A stretch of 64,000 nucleotides of DNA from Aphrophora alni (lineage: Eukaryota; Arthropoda; Insecta; Hemiptera; Aphrophoridae), in assembly GCA_963513935.1 (NCBI GenBank), contig OY740765.1, forward strand, positions 147,833,830 to 147,897,829. Direction: 5' to 3'. The notes below the pieces were generated by a model. The model made no database searches and had not been told where the DNA came from. It saw nothing but the letters and a program-made list of their open reading frames with translations. Both the position numbers and the translations under genes were made by a program. The first letter of the stretch is position 1. The number at the start of each line of letters is the position of its first letter. Shown here one piece after another: positions 22,740 to 34,039 of the stretch.

Positions 22740-23240
22740 ATATATATAGTATAGAGAAAGTTATGTGATGGGTCAAAAAATTGATGTCTTCTGATGAATA
22801 ATTTTGAAGACTGTTAAGTCCAAGAAAGTGGTTTTTGAAATTATGTCTGTTATATGTGATTTTCTTCATATTTTAGTGAAATGTGAAGAATTATGAGCCA
22901 AACTCGTGTTTAAAATCACAAAAAAATATTATGGTTCAGAAATTATTGGAAAAAAAGAAAAATTAACCTAAAATTAAAAAATAAATTCATTTAAAATTAA
23001 TTCCATTAAGTAAGCTTGATTTTAACCAAATACGAAGTGGAAGGTTTAGGCTCTTACTTTTTTATATATATATATATACATTTTTTTTTTTAAAGACAGT
23101 ATCCATGGTTCATTTTTACTTTTTTGATTACAACTACCAAACAAATATATTATTTGATGATAATTAGTTTTGATTTGTTTTTATTAGGTTTTGGGCATGA
23201 GTGAGTGAGAAAGTTTGTGGAATATTTTTACACCATATAA
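22740..23240 (+). repeat. Dispersed repeat family A, copy 3
   Basis: AGAGAAAGTTATGTGATGGG at 22752 opens a copy colinear with 19897 onward. It lacks the middle third and ends with GGGCATGAGTGAGTGAGAAA at 23192. A short further piece of the 3' part lies at 40330-40510. Confidence 0.65.
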
Positions 23241-23409
23241 TAATATTTATTCTAAATGTAAAATAAAGCGATAGGCCCTAAGTCTACTTTGTTAAATTGG
23301 ATGTATGTTCTTGCAGTCTAAATTAACTATAGACTGCCATTTGGGCTAGTTTAGAAAAGCCAACAATCTATCTCTCAGAGGGTCACTTGTAGTGAGCACA
23401 GGAGTGGCA

Positions 23410-23580
23410 GTACTGAGGAACCTAGCTGGATCTACACCTTTCTTTATCTATTCTTGGGTTAGATATGTCACTTCCATTTTTCTTATCAGGTCTCTCTTGT
23501 CCAACTCTTGTTCTCTTTTGATTCTGATATTATTAGAGTGTTCTAGGGCTAGGGTCTCTGGTTTATGGGATTTTCTTCTT
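23410..23580 (+). repeat. Dispersed repeat family C, copy 1
   Basis: CTACACCTTTCTT, GGTTAGAT, CAGGTCTCTCTTG, TTGTTCTCTT and AGGGCTAGGGT recur in the same order at 36955-37085. It also shares the style of repeat D (39700, 40742). No coding capacity is evident. Confidence 0.6.
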
Positions 23581-23689
23581 TTTTTTAGGGTGATGATGAC
23601 CAAGAGGTTTTTGCCTTTAAACAACAACAAAAACCAATAATCTAAACATCTATGCTCAAAAATATGCACACTCGCACAAAACATACAAA

Positions 23690-23708
23690 CACACACACAC
23701 ACACTCAC
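23690..23708. repeat. (CA)n microsatellite
   Basis: Short ACACAC tract. The rest of 23.6-24.07 kb holds nothing recognised. Confidence 0.7.
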
Positions 23709-24314
23709 TCCTTCTCTCATACATACACATTTATGTATATTAAGTGCCCATGCTCACATCCACAAAAACAAAATTTAACAGATAAAGATTTAAGTAATTA
23801 TAGATTTATGATAAGCTGTATTGAGTTAATTTGAATACTCATTATTCACCTATATAACAATAAAATCTAATTTGGGAAGACATTTCCTAACAAGATTGTC
23901 TTGATTGATAGTCTGCCTCTTTATTAAAGATCTAAGGATCTTTGTTCTTTCCTGATTGAGGCATTGACTTTCAATCAGGAGGTCCCTTTTACAGCCCTGA
24001 TAAAAAAATAAATTTTTATCATATAACATTTGTTAATCACCATTCTGAATATTGATATATTAAATAATAAATATAAGACTTACCGTCTTCAATTTCTGTA
24101 TTATTCTCATCTATATATATTATATATTCGGCTATTCAGCCATTTTCAAGTTTATATGAGGTTTTCCCTTTGTCATGTAACACAAACCCTTGTACTTAAT
24201 TATACGTAAACAACAACAAAAAACATTTATACACTACATATTTGTTAAAAAGCACTAGACTCATGAGTCGACTACATTGTATGGTGTCCCGGTACGTACT
24301 GTGGGTACGCATGA

Positions 24315-25110
24315 GTTAATTGTCGGGAAGGGTTGATATATTATCTACTTGTGTCATCACAGTATCATACAAAGCATTGGAATGGAAGTTTAGCTTTTCA
24401 TTAAATAATATGATGTTATCTATTTTGTAGTTCTTGTATATTTCAAACTGTTCCAATGCGTTCATAATCTTTCTTTTTTTTTACGTTTTACATTACAAAT
24501 TTTGGATTTGTCTCAGTGTACCCTGATATAAAACAATGATGTTATTAACATATCTATGATAATATGTAATATTCTTCAGGTGTTTGTTTTTTGGTATTAT
24601 GATGTTATGGTTTTCAATATGGTTAAAAAATATTTCTCCCATTATGCTTGACAGCGGACATCCCATAACCAATCCATTATTCTGACTATATATTGGTCAT
24701 TGAATTTAAAATAATTCTGGGATAAGTAGACCTTTAGTAGATTTCATGTCGGCTATTTTCTCAGTCAGCATGATATTGTTCTCCTTCAAATGATTCACTA
24801 ATATGGAGATGGTTTTAAATCAGGCACATTAGTGTATAAATTAGTAATGTCGAACGAAACAATCATTGAACCAGATTTTATGTTTGTTTTTTTTTTTTAT
24901 TTTGGAAATTAAATCTTGGTTGTTTTTTAGGCTGTAATTGTTTTAAAATTTTTAATACTTCCTAATTATTCTGTTCAAAGTTTTTGATAATCTCTAAGAA
25001 GGAGCACTTGCAAAATTAACAAGTGGTCTAGTTGGGAGGTCTGGTTTATGTGTTTTGGGTAGAACCGTTAAGACGAGAGCATAAGGAGGATCGTTTAGTA
25101 AAAGGTTTTA
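24315..25110 (-). pseudogene. Penelope-like reverse transcriptase, broken
   Basis: Reading the minus strand from about 25110 leftwards, the order is LTVLPKTHKPDLPTRPLVNF (RT motif 2 region of Penelope-like elements), VPDLKTISILVNHLKEN, NGLVMGCPLSSIMGEIFF (motif 4 region, canonical G-x-x-M-G-S-P-L-S) and YYHRYVNNIIVL (motif 5). Then comes a C-terminal ALEQFEIYKNYKID... LNFHSNALYD tail. The catalytic YVDD is YVNN, so both aspartates are lost, and several frameshifts and stops interrupt the frame. An inactive copy. Confidence 0.75.
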
Positions 25111-25164
25111 AGAACACATCCTTTCAACCTAATAGAACGCGAACCTCATAAAATCTGCGTCAAA

Positions 25165-25380
25165 TTTTGCCGAACATTTAATCCAAAATGACCATAGTTA
25201 CTCTAACATAGACAATTCCTTCAAAATACTACAGCGATGTAAAAAAAGAATGATTATGAACGCATTGGAACAATTCGAAATATACAAGAACTACAAAATA
25301 GATAGCATCATTTTATTAAACGAAAAGCTAAACTTCCATTCCAATGCTTTGTATGATAATGTGATGACACAAATAGATAA
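25165..25380 (+). pseudogene. Penelope-like C-terminal fragment, inverted copy
   Basis: The plus strand encodes NSFKILQRCKKRMIMNALEQ, FEIYKNYKID, then LNFHSNALYDNVMTQIDN, matching the minus-strand fragment at 24315-24480. It is cut at 25381 by the DD41D transposon, and the remaining codons resume at 26719. Confidence 0.65.
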
Positions 25381-25382
25381 TA

Positions 25383-26716
25383 CAGGGTGTTTACTGGGAA
25401 CTGCATGGTTTTAAAAAAGCCACAAATTTTTAAATGTTGAACAAAAACTTTATTTATTTTATACAATGTGTTCTACAAACTGGGAATTTTAAGAAAATTA
25501 CAGATATTAAGTAGCAAAAATAACATTGCGTAGGTGGCGTCCTTCCGATTGAACACATGTTTCCAGACGTTCACTGAAGTTACGCATTGCATCTCGTAAC
25601 ATTGCTCGTGGAATGGCTTGGATCTATCTTCGGACGGCTTCCTTCAACTCTTGTAATGTGCATGGTTTTTCATTGTAAACACGCGATTTCAAGAAACCCC
25701 AAAGAAAGTAGTCCGGGATCGTCAAATCAGGAGACCATGGGGGCCAAGGAACATCTCCAAAATGAGAGATAACTTTTCCAGGGAAAGCTTGTCGGACACT
25801 TTCCATCGAAATTCGAGCAGTGTGGGCTGTAGCCCCATCTTGCTGGGACCATATGTTTCCCATTGCTATGCGACTACGGCGAAGTGCAGGCAAGAAAAAA
25901 TTATAAAACATTTCCAAGTAGCGGTCTGCGTTGACAGTAACTGCCTCGCCGTTATCGTTCTCAAATAAATACGGCCCAATGACCCCCATTTCACCTACCG
26001 CACACCACACTGTCACTCGGGCTCTGTATAACAGAAGTTTCTCTTGCAATATTTGCGGATTTTCTGGACACCAAAATCGACAGTTCTGTTTATTTACAAA
26101 ACCGTCCATATGAAAATGAGCCTCGTCACTCATTAGTAAAACTGCATTTTCGATTTCGTCCAAGATTGCCAATATTCGCTGACAAAATTGTAAACGCTGT
26201 CTGTAATCACCAGGGTTCAGTTGTTGACATATCGCAAGCTTATATGGATGGAAATTGAGGCCTTTAATCAAAATGTTTCTTAGGTAGAGACAGAAATGCC
26301 GAGGTTTGAAGCCCGCTTCCTTAGTGAACGACTGGGGCTCTCCAATGTAGCGACGCGCACACGATCAACATTCTTAGGTGTACGAACGGTTTTTGCTGGT
26401 CCTGGAGGTTTTTTTTTCATTAATGATCTCGTTGTGTTCACATTATGCATCCACCTCAATATTGTGTTACGATTCGGAATCGGCCCACGCGGCAGAATAT
26501 TGAAGTGCTGGCGAAAGTCTTGCTGGGTCTGTGTCACGGACTCATGGTTAGCGTAAAACCGTCTCAACAAAAGCGCGGTGTTCAAGGTCCCACATCTTGA
26601 GTGTAACTGAAACTTCCAACTAGCCTCCACGCTGTATGACCTTCCCAACTGCCATCCCCCACTACTTGCCGTGTACTACCCAATACAGAAACATGCGTTT
26701 TCCGGTAATCACCCTG
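25383..26716 (-). mobile_element. Tc1/mariner DD41D transposon, nearly complete
   Basis: TA is duplicated at 25381-25382 and 26717-26718. The termini are inverted repeats (CAGGGTGTTTACTGGGAA at the left; CAGGGTGATTACCGGAAAAC on the other strand at the right). The 1334-bp length is typical. It is nested in the Penelope-like composite and is therefore the younger insertion. Confidence 0.9.
25624..26648 (-). pseudogene. DD41D transposase, one frameshift
   Basis: The N-terminal half (26648-26280) contains a paired-type helix-turn-helix region (NTALLLRRFYANHESVTQTQ and a second HTH with NTILRWMHNV). The C-terminal half (26271-25624) carries the catalytic triad: SDEAHFHMDGF, WSQQDGATAHTA and PPWSPDLTIPDYFLWG. 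There are 41 residues between the second and third aspartate, which places it in the DD41D (rosa/visitor-like) group. The halves are in different frames, separated at about 26280 by what looks like a single-base deletion. Apart from this the enzyme looks complete, so decay is recent. Confidence 0.88.
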
Positions 26717-27224
26717 TATATCAACTCTTCCCGATGATTAACTCACGCATACCCACAGTACGTACCGGGACACCATACAATGTAGTCGACTTATGTGTCT
26801 AGTGCTTTTTAACAAATATGTAGTGTATAAATGTTTTTGTTGTTGTTTACGTGTAATTATGTACAAGGGTTTGTGTTACATGACAAAGGAAAAACCTGAT
26901 ATAAACGGCTTGAGCCGAATATATAATATATAGATGAGAATAATACAGAATATTGAAGACGGTAAGTCTTATATGTTTTATCATAGTATTGTTAACTTGT
27001 TGCAGTGCCTTATTACTGCCCTATAACATGTTGTTGTTTTTTTTACCTCTGTTAACTAGTTTTAGTCTTGTTATTGTTGTTCAAATTTTATTTTATTGTT
27101 TTTGTTTCATATGCAGGTTTATATCTTAATGCTTAATTTGGTATAATGGTCTCAATAACTACCATTATTAAGTTTAGTTTTTTTCACCTAAAAACTACAC
27201 AAAACTAATCAAAAAAATTCATTC

Positions 27225-27860
27225 AGGAAGATCAGGTATTCTACAGTTTACATTTCTTGCACAGAGGTTCCCCAGTGAATATGCTTATCCTGTATGTATG
27301 TTTCCTACCCTTTAACGAACCCTACCACCCCTTTCTTCATTGCGTGTACCTAAGAAGAGCAGGTCAAATACAATTTGCTTAGAGAGGGTATGAAGTGAGA
27401 GTTTGCTTATTCTTAAACCTGATATACTCCTCCATCTCTTCTCGTATTCTTCATGATCTCAAGTACTGATGATTTTCATAGCCAGCCTCGTTGATATGCT
27501 ATAGAATTGCTGAAGTACAATGAATTTAGTTTTGTTAGTCACAGTCATTCTTACTAATCCCAGGAATCCAACAAGTGTAAACATGTTGAACCATGATGTG
27601 ATTCTTTAACAATCCCAGTCTAAGTTTAAACTAAATTTGTTAGTATCCAATGCTTTCAAAGCTACCTCACTGTCTGTGTAAATACATATATCCTGATCCT
27701 TGTATCCAAGTCTCAAGTTTTCTTGGGATACATTCCATTAAGGTTGTAATTCCTGACTGATGGTGAGATTTCCATCAATAACATATTCCTGCTCAGATCT
27801 GCCTCTTCAAATTACAACTTTTGTTTCATCCTTTATTACGATCATGTATTTGCACTGTAA
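27225..27860 (-). pseudogene. LINE RNase H domain remnant
   Basis: On the minus strand QDQDICIYTDSEVALKALDT matches the YTDS-x-x-ALKAL active-site segment of LINE-encoded RNase H. It is followed across frames by LDWDC, a W-x-P-G-like segment, and a downstream TGEPLCKKCKL resembling the cysteine-rich end. Stops and frameshifts are numerous. It is a fragment of an I/Jockey/R1-type element. Confidence 0.6.
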
Positions 27861-27986
27861 ATGGTTTTAAGAAAGCATACTGCACTTTCATATCTCTCAT
27901 CGCCATATATATTATTTTAGTATTAAAAAAAATTGACCATTGTACATTTGTCTTATAAAATTATTAATAATATCTGTTGCTTTTAG

Positions 27987-28181
27987 GAAAAGACAAACGC
28001 AGTACGAGCTCTTGCCCAACAACAACGTCTACAACATCAAGCATTGTCGCAGCTATCACATATAGATATAGGAAAACCTCGTGAAGCTAGCGGCAGTGTA
28101 AGTCCTGGCGGTATCCCTCATGCTACGCTAGATCTGAGCAGTGTTACAACAACACCACATGAACTTTCTACTTTAGTCTGA
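27987..28181 (+). CDS. Host gene 1, last exon: cytosolic tail with PDZ ligand
   Basis: The acceptor TTGCTTTTAG precedes 65 codons in phase 0 ending at TGA. The tail begins EKTNAVRALAQQQRLQHQAL, a Q-rich amphipathic segment just inside the membrane, then SQLSHIDIGKPREASGS and a Ser/Thr-rich end. The last four residues are S-T-L-V, a class I PDZ-binding motif (S/T-x-hydrophobic at the C terminus), as in scaffolded membrane proteins. With the two earlier exons this gives 135 visible residues. I do not recognise the family. Candidates are small two-pass membrane proteins at junctions or synapses, by inference from the PDZ ligand only. Confidence 0.88.
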   Translation, partial: EKTNAVRALAQQQRLQHQALSQLSHIDIGKPREASGSVSPGGIPHATLDLSSVTTTPHELSTLV

Positions 28182-28421
28182 AGTAATCTTAGGGCTTTAA
28201 AACGTATTTATTACTTCAAAGCAGTAAGTTTCATATGGGAAATTTCAGAATTTTCTGATTTTAGTAAAATTATTTCAGTATTATTGTGGTATGAGTAATG
28301 TAAAATATACAAAAATGATTATATAATATGTAACTTATTAATTGAATCATAAATCTACTAATTTATAAATAATTAATATTTCAGTTGATTTTATGTAATA
28401 GTCACGTGGGACAACATGTGA

Positions 28422-28427
28422 AATAAA
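28422..28427 (+). terminator. Candidate polyadenylation signal AATAAA for host gene 1
   Basis: The first canonical AATAAA on the plus strand after the stop codon lies 241 bases downstream, a normal insect 3' UTR length. Confidence 0.6.
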
Positions 28428-28574
28428 AATAGCGCATTAAAAGAAATACATACACGCTTCGTAATAGAAAATTATTCAAACAAAATTAAGCATAACTATT
28501 ATAGATGAAGTAAAGTTTAAATGATGGTGGTCGCAGGTCATATTAATTTTGATCTAATTATTCTTTTATGGTAA

Positions 28575-29000
28575 TTTTATATTATTTGCAATTTTGCACA
28601 CAGTTTTAGTCTCAAATCATATTTCATTAAAATTTAATGTAAAGCCAATGTTGAGAAATTATGTCTTTTAAAACAGCTAACTATTTTTAGGTTTTTAGCA
28701 ATAACTAACAAGGCAGCATTTTGGAGAAGTGATGATCAATACATTTTGTTTGGGTTATATCGAGGCTACATTATAGCATTTTTTCAAAATCGTTATAACC
28801 GATTTTGAGAAAATAATAATTCAGTGATTTATTTTCCTATAACAGATATCCCAAATTTTAAGTTATTGAAGAAATGGTAGGGGAAATTCCTAGATATGGC
28901 CCAAATATTAAATGTTATTAAAATTGGTTCACTTATTTGGACTTCAGAGAGACTAGATAGACAGACATCGTTTTCAAAATCACTTATTTGGTTTTAGAGG
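28575..29000 (+). repeat. Dispersed repeat family B, copy 2
   Basis: Colinear with 5225-5640 from TTGCAATTTTGCACAC to AGACAGACATCG. Both copies are diverged and lack coding potential. Confidence 0.6.
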
Positions 29001-29035
29001 ACTTCAAAATGAATATTTCAGCAAAAAACTATGTG

Positions 29036-29870
29036 TACTTCAGAAAGTAAAAACCGATTTATTTTAACACACAAAATCTGAATATCTTCTATATTTATAT
29101 TTATATTTTTCAACATAATCACCATTGACACACATTTTTGATATCGTTTCAATTTCTTCCTTATTCTATTTTCATAAAAGTCTGAAGACCGTTTTTTAAT
29201 AATCAGTAGTTAGAAATACTGGCCTTCACTTCATCATCATTTTCAGAGTCTTACAAGCCTTTTTTTTATCCAGGTATAATTGATAATCACTCGTATAGTA
29301 TCAGGGCTATAAGGTCAGTTGAAAATTTCCCAGCCAAATTTGTATAACAATTAAAATGTTCAACCTGCTGCATGAGGTCCAGCATTATCATATACAAACA
29401 CAATCCTACTGGATAACAAGTCACTTCTTTATTATTTTGTATGGCTTGTCTAAGTATCCACAGGGTTTTATGATAAGCGTCAGCATTAATTGTCGTTCCA
29501 TATTTCATAAAATCAATCACTAATTAAGATGCCTTTCTTATCCTAAAAATCAGTCATCATGGTGTTTAGGGTAGAATGTGCTTGTTTAAACTTCTTTACT
29601 TTTGGAGATGATAGTATCACTATTGACCGTTTTGACTCAACATTTTTGTTTTATCTCCGGTGACAATGTGTTCGAACAGCCCATTCTACTTCCTTTGTAA
29701 AACACTGCAAAAATGTTCAAGATGAAGCCACACGTTTGTGTTGTCTCAATATCATAAATTACTAATTAAATCGCTGATTTCCACAAATTTTTCCATTTAC
29801 TTGTTCTGCCAACCATTAATTACATTATTTTATTTTTTAAATTTCAGTACTACTTTCTGACGTAACATTC
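29036..29870 (-). pseudogene. mariner (DD34D-type) transposase remnant
   Basis: The minus strand encodes DFMKYGTTINADAYHKTLWI then LRQAIQNNKE, matching the FMxxGTTINADAYCxTLRRLRRAIQNKR segment of mariner transposases just before the second catalytic aspartate. The following HDNARPH is decayed. The N-terminal side (29520-29780) shows a degraded TGDKTKMLSQNGQ segment. Many stops are present, and no termini were resolved. Confidence 0.65.
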
Positions 29871-29879
29871 AGGAATATA

Positions 29880-31250
29880 CAGTGTCAGACGAAGGGGTTG
29901 GTATTTTTGAATTAATATTTTTGGACCTATGGAACACACTACAAACTTGACACTTTACAGTTATATATTACATGAATATGCAATTAAACTGTCCATTGCC
30001 ATCTGTTGAATCTTGATCAGCTGTTGTTTAGTTTACACACAACAATGAAACAATTTGGTAGTTGTGTTCAATCAGTTTGTGTGATATCTAACCTAGAATT
30101 AATTAATTTTTCAATTGAACAAAAAATCAAATGAAAATGAATATGAAGGAATAAGGTTTTTTCAAAGAACCTACCCAAATGTGGTTCGTCCATCAATAAA
30201 ATCACTTACTAAATGGAAAATTACGGTACTAGAAACTGGAACAGTTTTAAAGAAATTCCATAGATTTTCTAACACATAAAATGAAGAACTTGCATGTGCT
30301 ACTTTACTGAAATCATCAAACAGGCCTAATTCACTTAGAAAAGTTCCATCCGCTACAAGGATACCAAAGTCATCAGTTCAAAGTTATGCCAAGAAAAACA
30401 AAAAACACTTTTAGTTCACAGACGCTGGAAGATGACCCAGACAGACAAGTGCAATTTTGTTCGAAGCTAATTTAAAAGTTTGACAAAGATACCAAGTGGT
30501 ATGAAGGAATTGTGTTTTATCGTATAGACATATCACATGACACAATAACTGGAAACAGTTCAACATCAATATTAACTATTCACATAGTTCCTCATCTTAC
30601 TCAGGCAGAGATGAGGGTCTTTTTTCCAACAGGATGGAGCTCCTCCTCATTATGCTAATGTAGCCAAAGCAGTTTTAGATTGAGATCTTCCCAACCATTG
30701 GATAGGTCGTGGCAGCAACTTAATGGACTGTCCTTCAAGATCCACAGACTTGATTGTTTACGATTATTTACTATGGGGTCTTTTGAAATAGAAAAATTAT
30801 TCTCACCCTTATAGCAACAGATGAATTAATGAGGCTGATTGAAGAGGAATTACTGTTGATACCTCGGTAATTTTTCAAAAGCGTTTATGACTATTTTTTG
30901 TTTCGTTGCTATCAGTGCATAGCTATTGATGGACATCAATTCGAATAAATGTCAAATATGGATCATTAATAATTTATTACTGCTATTTTTCTTTATTAAG
31001 TTTTACACATTTTCTTGTTATATGCAAATCAACAATTTGTAATGGTTATTCAAATAAAATCATTTTGATGAAAACATATCATTATTTTGTTATTCCGTCA
31101 TTTTGTTGTGATTGACCACAATAAAATGAAACTTGAGGGGTACTTTTTTCACATATCTATGTTACATAACTGTAAAGTGTCAAGTTTGTTGAGTGTTCCA
31201 TATATCCGGCATATTAATTCAAAAATAGCAACCTCTTTGTGGGACACCCG
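29880..31250 (+). mobile_element. Tc1/mariner (DD41D-like) element with long terminal inverted repeats
   Basis: TA flanks both ends (29878-29879 and 31251-31252). The left terminus, CAGTGTCAGACGAAGGGGTT, and the right, CGGGTGTCCCACAAAGAGGT on the other strand, continue into a shared TATTTTTGAATTAATAT and, further in, AAACTTGACACTTTACAGTT. Inverted repeats of about 80-90 bp are thus preserved. Length is 1371 bp. Confidence 0.85.
30070..30960 (+). pseudogene. Decayed DD41D-like transposase
   Basis: On the plus strand, frames at 30618-30790 read FFQQDGAPPHYANVAKAV, then W-I-G-R-G-S-N-L-M-D-C-P, then TDLIVYDYLLWGLLK. These are the second and third catalytic blocks with a spacing close to 41. The N-terminal part is recognisable only as FFQRTYPNVVRPSI. 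Multiple stops and frameshifts mark it as dead. Confidence 0.7.
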
Positions 31251-31259
31251 TACATTGTA

Positions 31260-32120
31260 ATAATACCAGTATTTAAATTATTAGTTAAATTCAGAATTTT
31301 ATCCTATTATACAAGTTCCCCATTTATGTATGAAAATTTTGTTGTCCAATGAAACTGATTAAATTTTTTCCTTTATATTTTTAAAGGTAGTAATTTTTAC
31401 TAGGCTGTATGACTTCTGATTTTACATTCAGTAATTGTATTGGTTAAATTAAGATATTTGACTTAATAGAGTATTGATAAATGTGTCTTTCTTTAGATAT
31501 ATATTTATTTTATAGAACTTTATTAATTATTTTAGTGAAGATAATTAATTATTATCTTCACGAGCTAAGTGATTTCACATATCCTCAAAAATGGCAACTG
31601 GACTTTGCCACCATAAATTCAAACAATGCTAGAAACATGCCTTTAATAGTCTAATTTTTACTTATATGTTATTGGACACATCAGTCTTTCTACTTCTTCT
31701 TACAAAAGAAAAACAACACAAGCCTATCCACTGCATTGTCTTTGTTTAATACATTTGTTTCATAAATTATATTTAAATTCTTATTTATAACCTTACATAA
31801 ATAGAATAACCATACAAAAAAAATTACTTAAATAAGTTAGCTTTCTTTCTTTTAAATTTTATTTTTGATATTTCAAATTTTCCAACTTGGTTTTGTGATA
31901 TTTCTACAAACTAAAACAAGATGTTTGCTGTCATAGATTCCAATATATTCATTGTGTAAAAATTTGTTTTTCTTTTCTTTCTCCATATATGGTTATATTC
32001 AAGTCAACAATTAATTTATGCTTTCAAGTGTGATTTGCGTGATTCTAAAAGTTTTTTCTTATTTAAAAAAAAAAAAAATGAAACATCTTAAATATACTCT
32101 GTCTAGCCTAGGCAACCGAA
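31260..32120. other. AT-rich intergenic stretch with a short perfect hairpin
   Basis: No gene seen. At 31535-31561, GTGAAGATAAT and ATTATCTTCAC form an 11-bp perfect stem with a 5-nt loop. Confidence 0.5.
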
Positions 32121-32529
32121 TCCATGGTTGGTAAGACTCAATAAAAAGTAGTAGAATTTACTAAAAATTGTGTTTGTGGTTTTATTTCCTGAAAATGGAG
32201 TTCTGCCAAGTACTGTCGGTCATTAGTATAAATCGTATAAAAGAAGCCAATACATCTCGTTTGACTGTTTTGATTAAGAGATTAAGGAAAAAGAAAGCTT
32301 TGGCGTTTCAACATTTATGGTTTATTTCTCAGTGTCAAAAGAAGTATGTAGTGCCAAAATTTGTGTGTGTTAATTTTAAAACCGTGTGATGGGGGGAAAT
32401 TTGCAAAAAAATATAACTCTAAAAGCGTGGTTAAAATTTGAAATAAAAAAGTGGTATGGTATTAGGGACAATGTTGTGAACATTTAATATTTCTACAAAG
32501 TGAATTAGCGTTTAGTTTATATCAGTAGA

Positions 32530-33760
32530 GTTTGATATGATTGACATAGAGATTTGTAAGTACATTAATGGATTCATTCATTCTAAATATCTTTCACAAA
32601 AACATAAACTAGATAAGCTTGTTAAAGAACAAATTGATTTTTAAAATAGTTATAAATTTACACAAATATCAGAACCAAACATTTACAATAGGATCGTTAA
32701 TTTATCAGATGTGCAGTTTATTGATATTATGGAAACCGGGTTGTTGTCTAATGGTTTCAAATATGCACCTCTGTTAGAACCTGATGTGTCCCAATTTTAA
32801 AACCTAACTTTAGATGTTGATTTAACAATAGATAAGGATGTTACAATCAAATACATTTGTTCTAATATAATTCAAAATAATTTTTTGATTCCCCGCAATA
32901 AAGACAATTTAGTAATTAAAGGTATTAAGAATAAGTTAGTAGATAACAACCTGGTGGTCACAAAAGCAGATAAAGGGAATTCCATTGTCGTTTTATCTTC
33001 AGATATATATTGTGATAAGTTAACAATTTGTTGGAAACCGATTCTTTTATGGAATTAAAAATAGACCCAACAAAAGAAAAACGTAAAATTGTAAATTGAC
33101 TTTAACTCACAACAAGTGCATTTTTGGTTCTTCTCATTTAAATTCTTTGCCTATAATGAATTGTAAGGTTCCCAGATTATATGGTTTAATGAAATTACAC
33201 AAACCTGATATTTCTATCCATCCAGTAGTTTCTTTTGTACAGTTCCCTTTATATAATCTGGCTAAATTTACCAATACGTTTTTAAAGACTATTTCACAAT
33301 TTCAACCAAAATTTGGATTAAAAAATTCTTTAGAATTAGTAAATAAGATTAAAGATATTAATGTACCTTTTAACGGAAAAATTGTGTCATTTGACATTAA
33401 AAGTTTATTTACAAGTATTCTTGTTAAAGACTGTTTGCATAGTGTAGAACCATTATTGGATAAGACTAAAGTGGACCATTGTACATCGATAGAGTTGATG
33501 AATGTTATTAAGGTGTGTCTTAATCAAAATTATTTTCAATTTAATAACAAAATCTTTGCTCAAATTGATGGTTTGGCAATGGGGTCTCCCTTATCTTCAT
33601 TGCTAGCTGAGATTTTTTTGGACAATTTTGAATTAACAGTCTTTGACAATAATAACTCGTTTAAGTCTAATGTCAAGTATTGATAGAGATATGTAGATGA
33701 TGTTTTATGTTTATTTGAAGGATCTAACCGCCAGCTTCAATTATTGTTTAATTATTGAAA
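32530..33760 (+). pseudogene. Penelope-like N-terminal region and reverse transcriptase
   Basis: Across frames the plus strand reads NGFKYAPLLEPD, NKLVDNNLVVTKADKGNSIV (conserved TKADKG segment), then the open frame 33096-33683. That frame carries VPRLYGLMKLHKPDISIHPV (RT motif 2), KIVSFDIKSLFTSI (FDI-x-SL-x-T motif 3) and FAQIDGLAMGSPLSSLLAEI (motif 4). Two stop codons follow before RYVDDVLCLFEG (motif 5, catalytic YVDD intact). Retention of YVDD beside two adjacent stops suggests moderate age. Confidence 0.85.
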
Positions 33761-34039
33761 TTCTATTAATAAAGCAATACAATTCACAAAATCAAATACA
33801 ATTTTTGACCTCACCATAAAAATTGAAAATAAGCATAATTTAAATTCAATATTTTTAGGAAACCTATGTTTACTTACAATATTGTACATTCTTCGTCTCA
33901 ACATCCTTTTAATCATAAATTGGCAGCCTTCCATAGTATGTTGCATCTTCTTATTAACTATGGCTAATAATTACTTTTGTAAAGAATTAACTTGTATTAA
34001 GCAAATTGCTATAAATAATTAATATGAAAAATCCTTATT

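Larger units (their letters stand above)
24071..26974. mobile_element. Penelope-like element, inverted composite, with nested DD41D insertion
   Basis: The outer ends are inverted copies: ATATAAGACTTACCGTCTTC at 24071 and its complement ending at 26974. The left arm (to about 24480) carries, on the minus strand, the C-terminal coding end and 3' UTR of a Penelope-like ORF. The right arm (25170-25380 and 26717-26974) carries the same segment on the plus strand. Between them, minus-strand sequence encodes reverse transcriptase motifs. The arrangement is two partial copies in opposite orientation, common for Penelope-like elements. The DD41D transposon at 25383-26716 split the right arm at a TA; without it the composite is about 1.57 kb. 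Confidence 0.75.
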
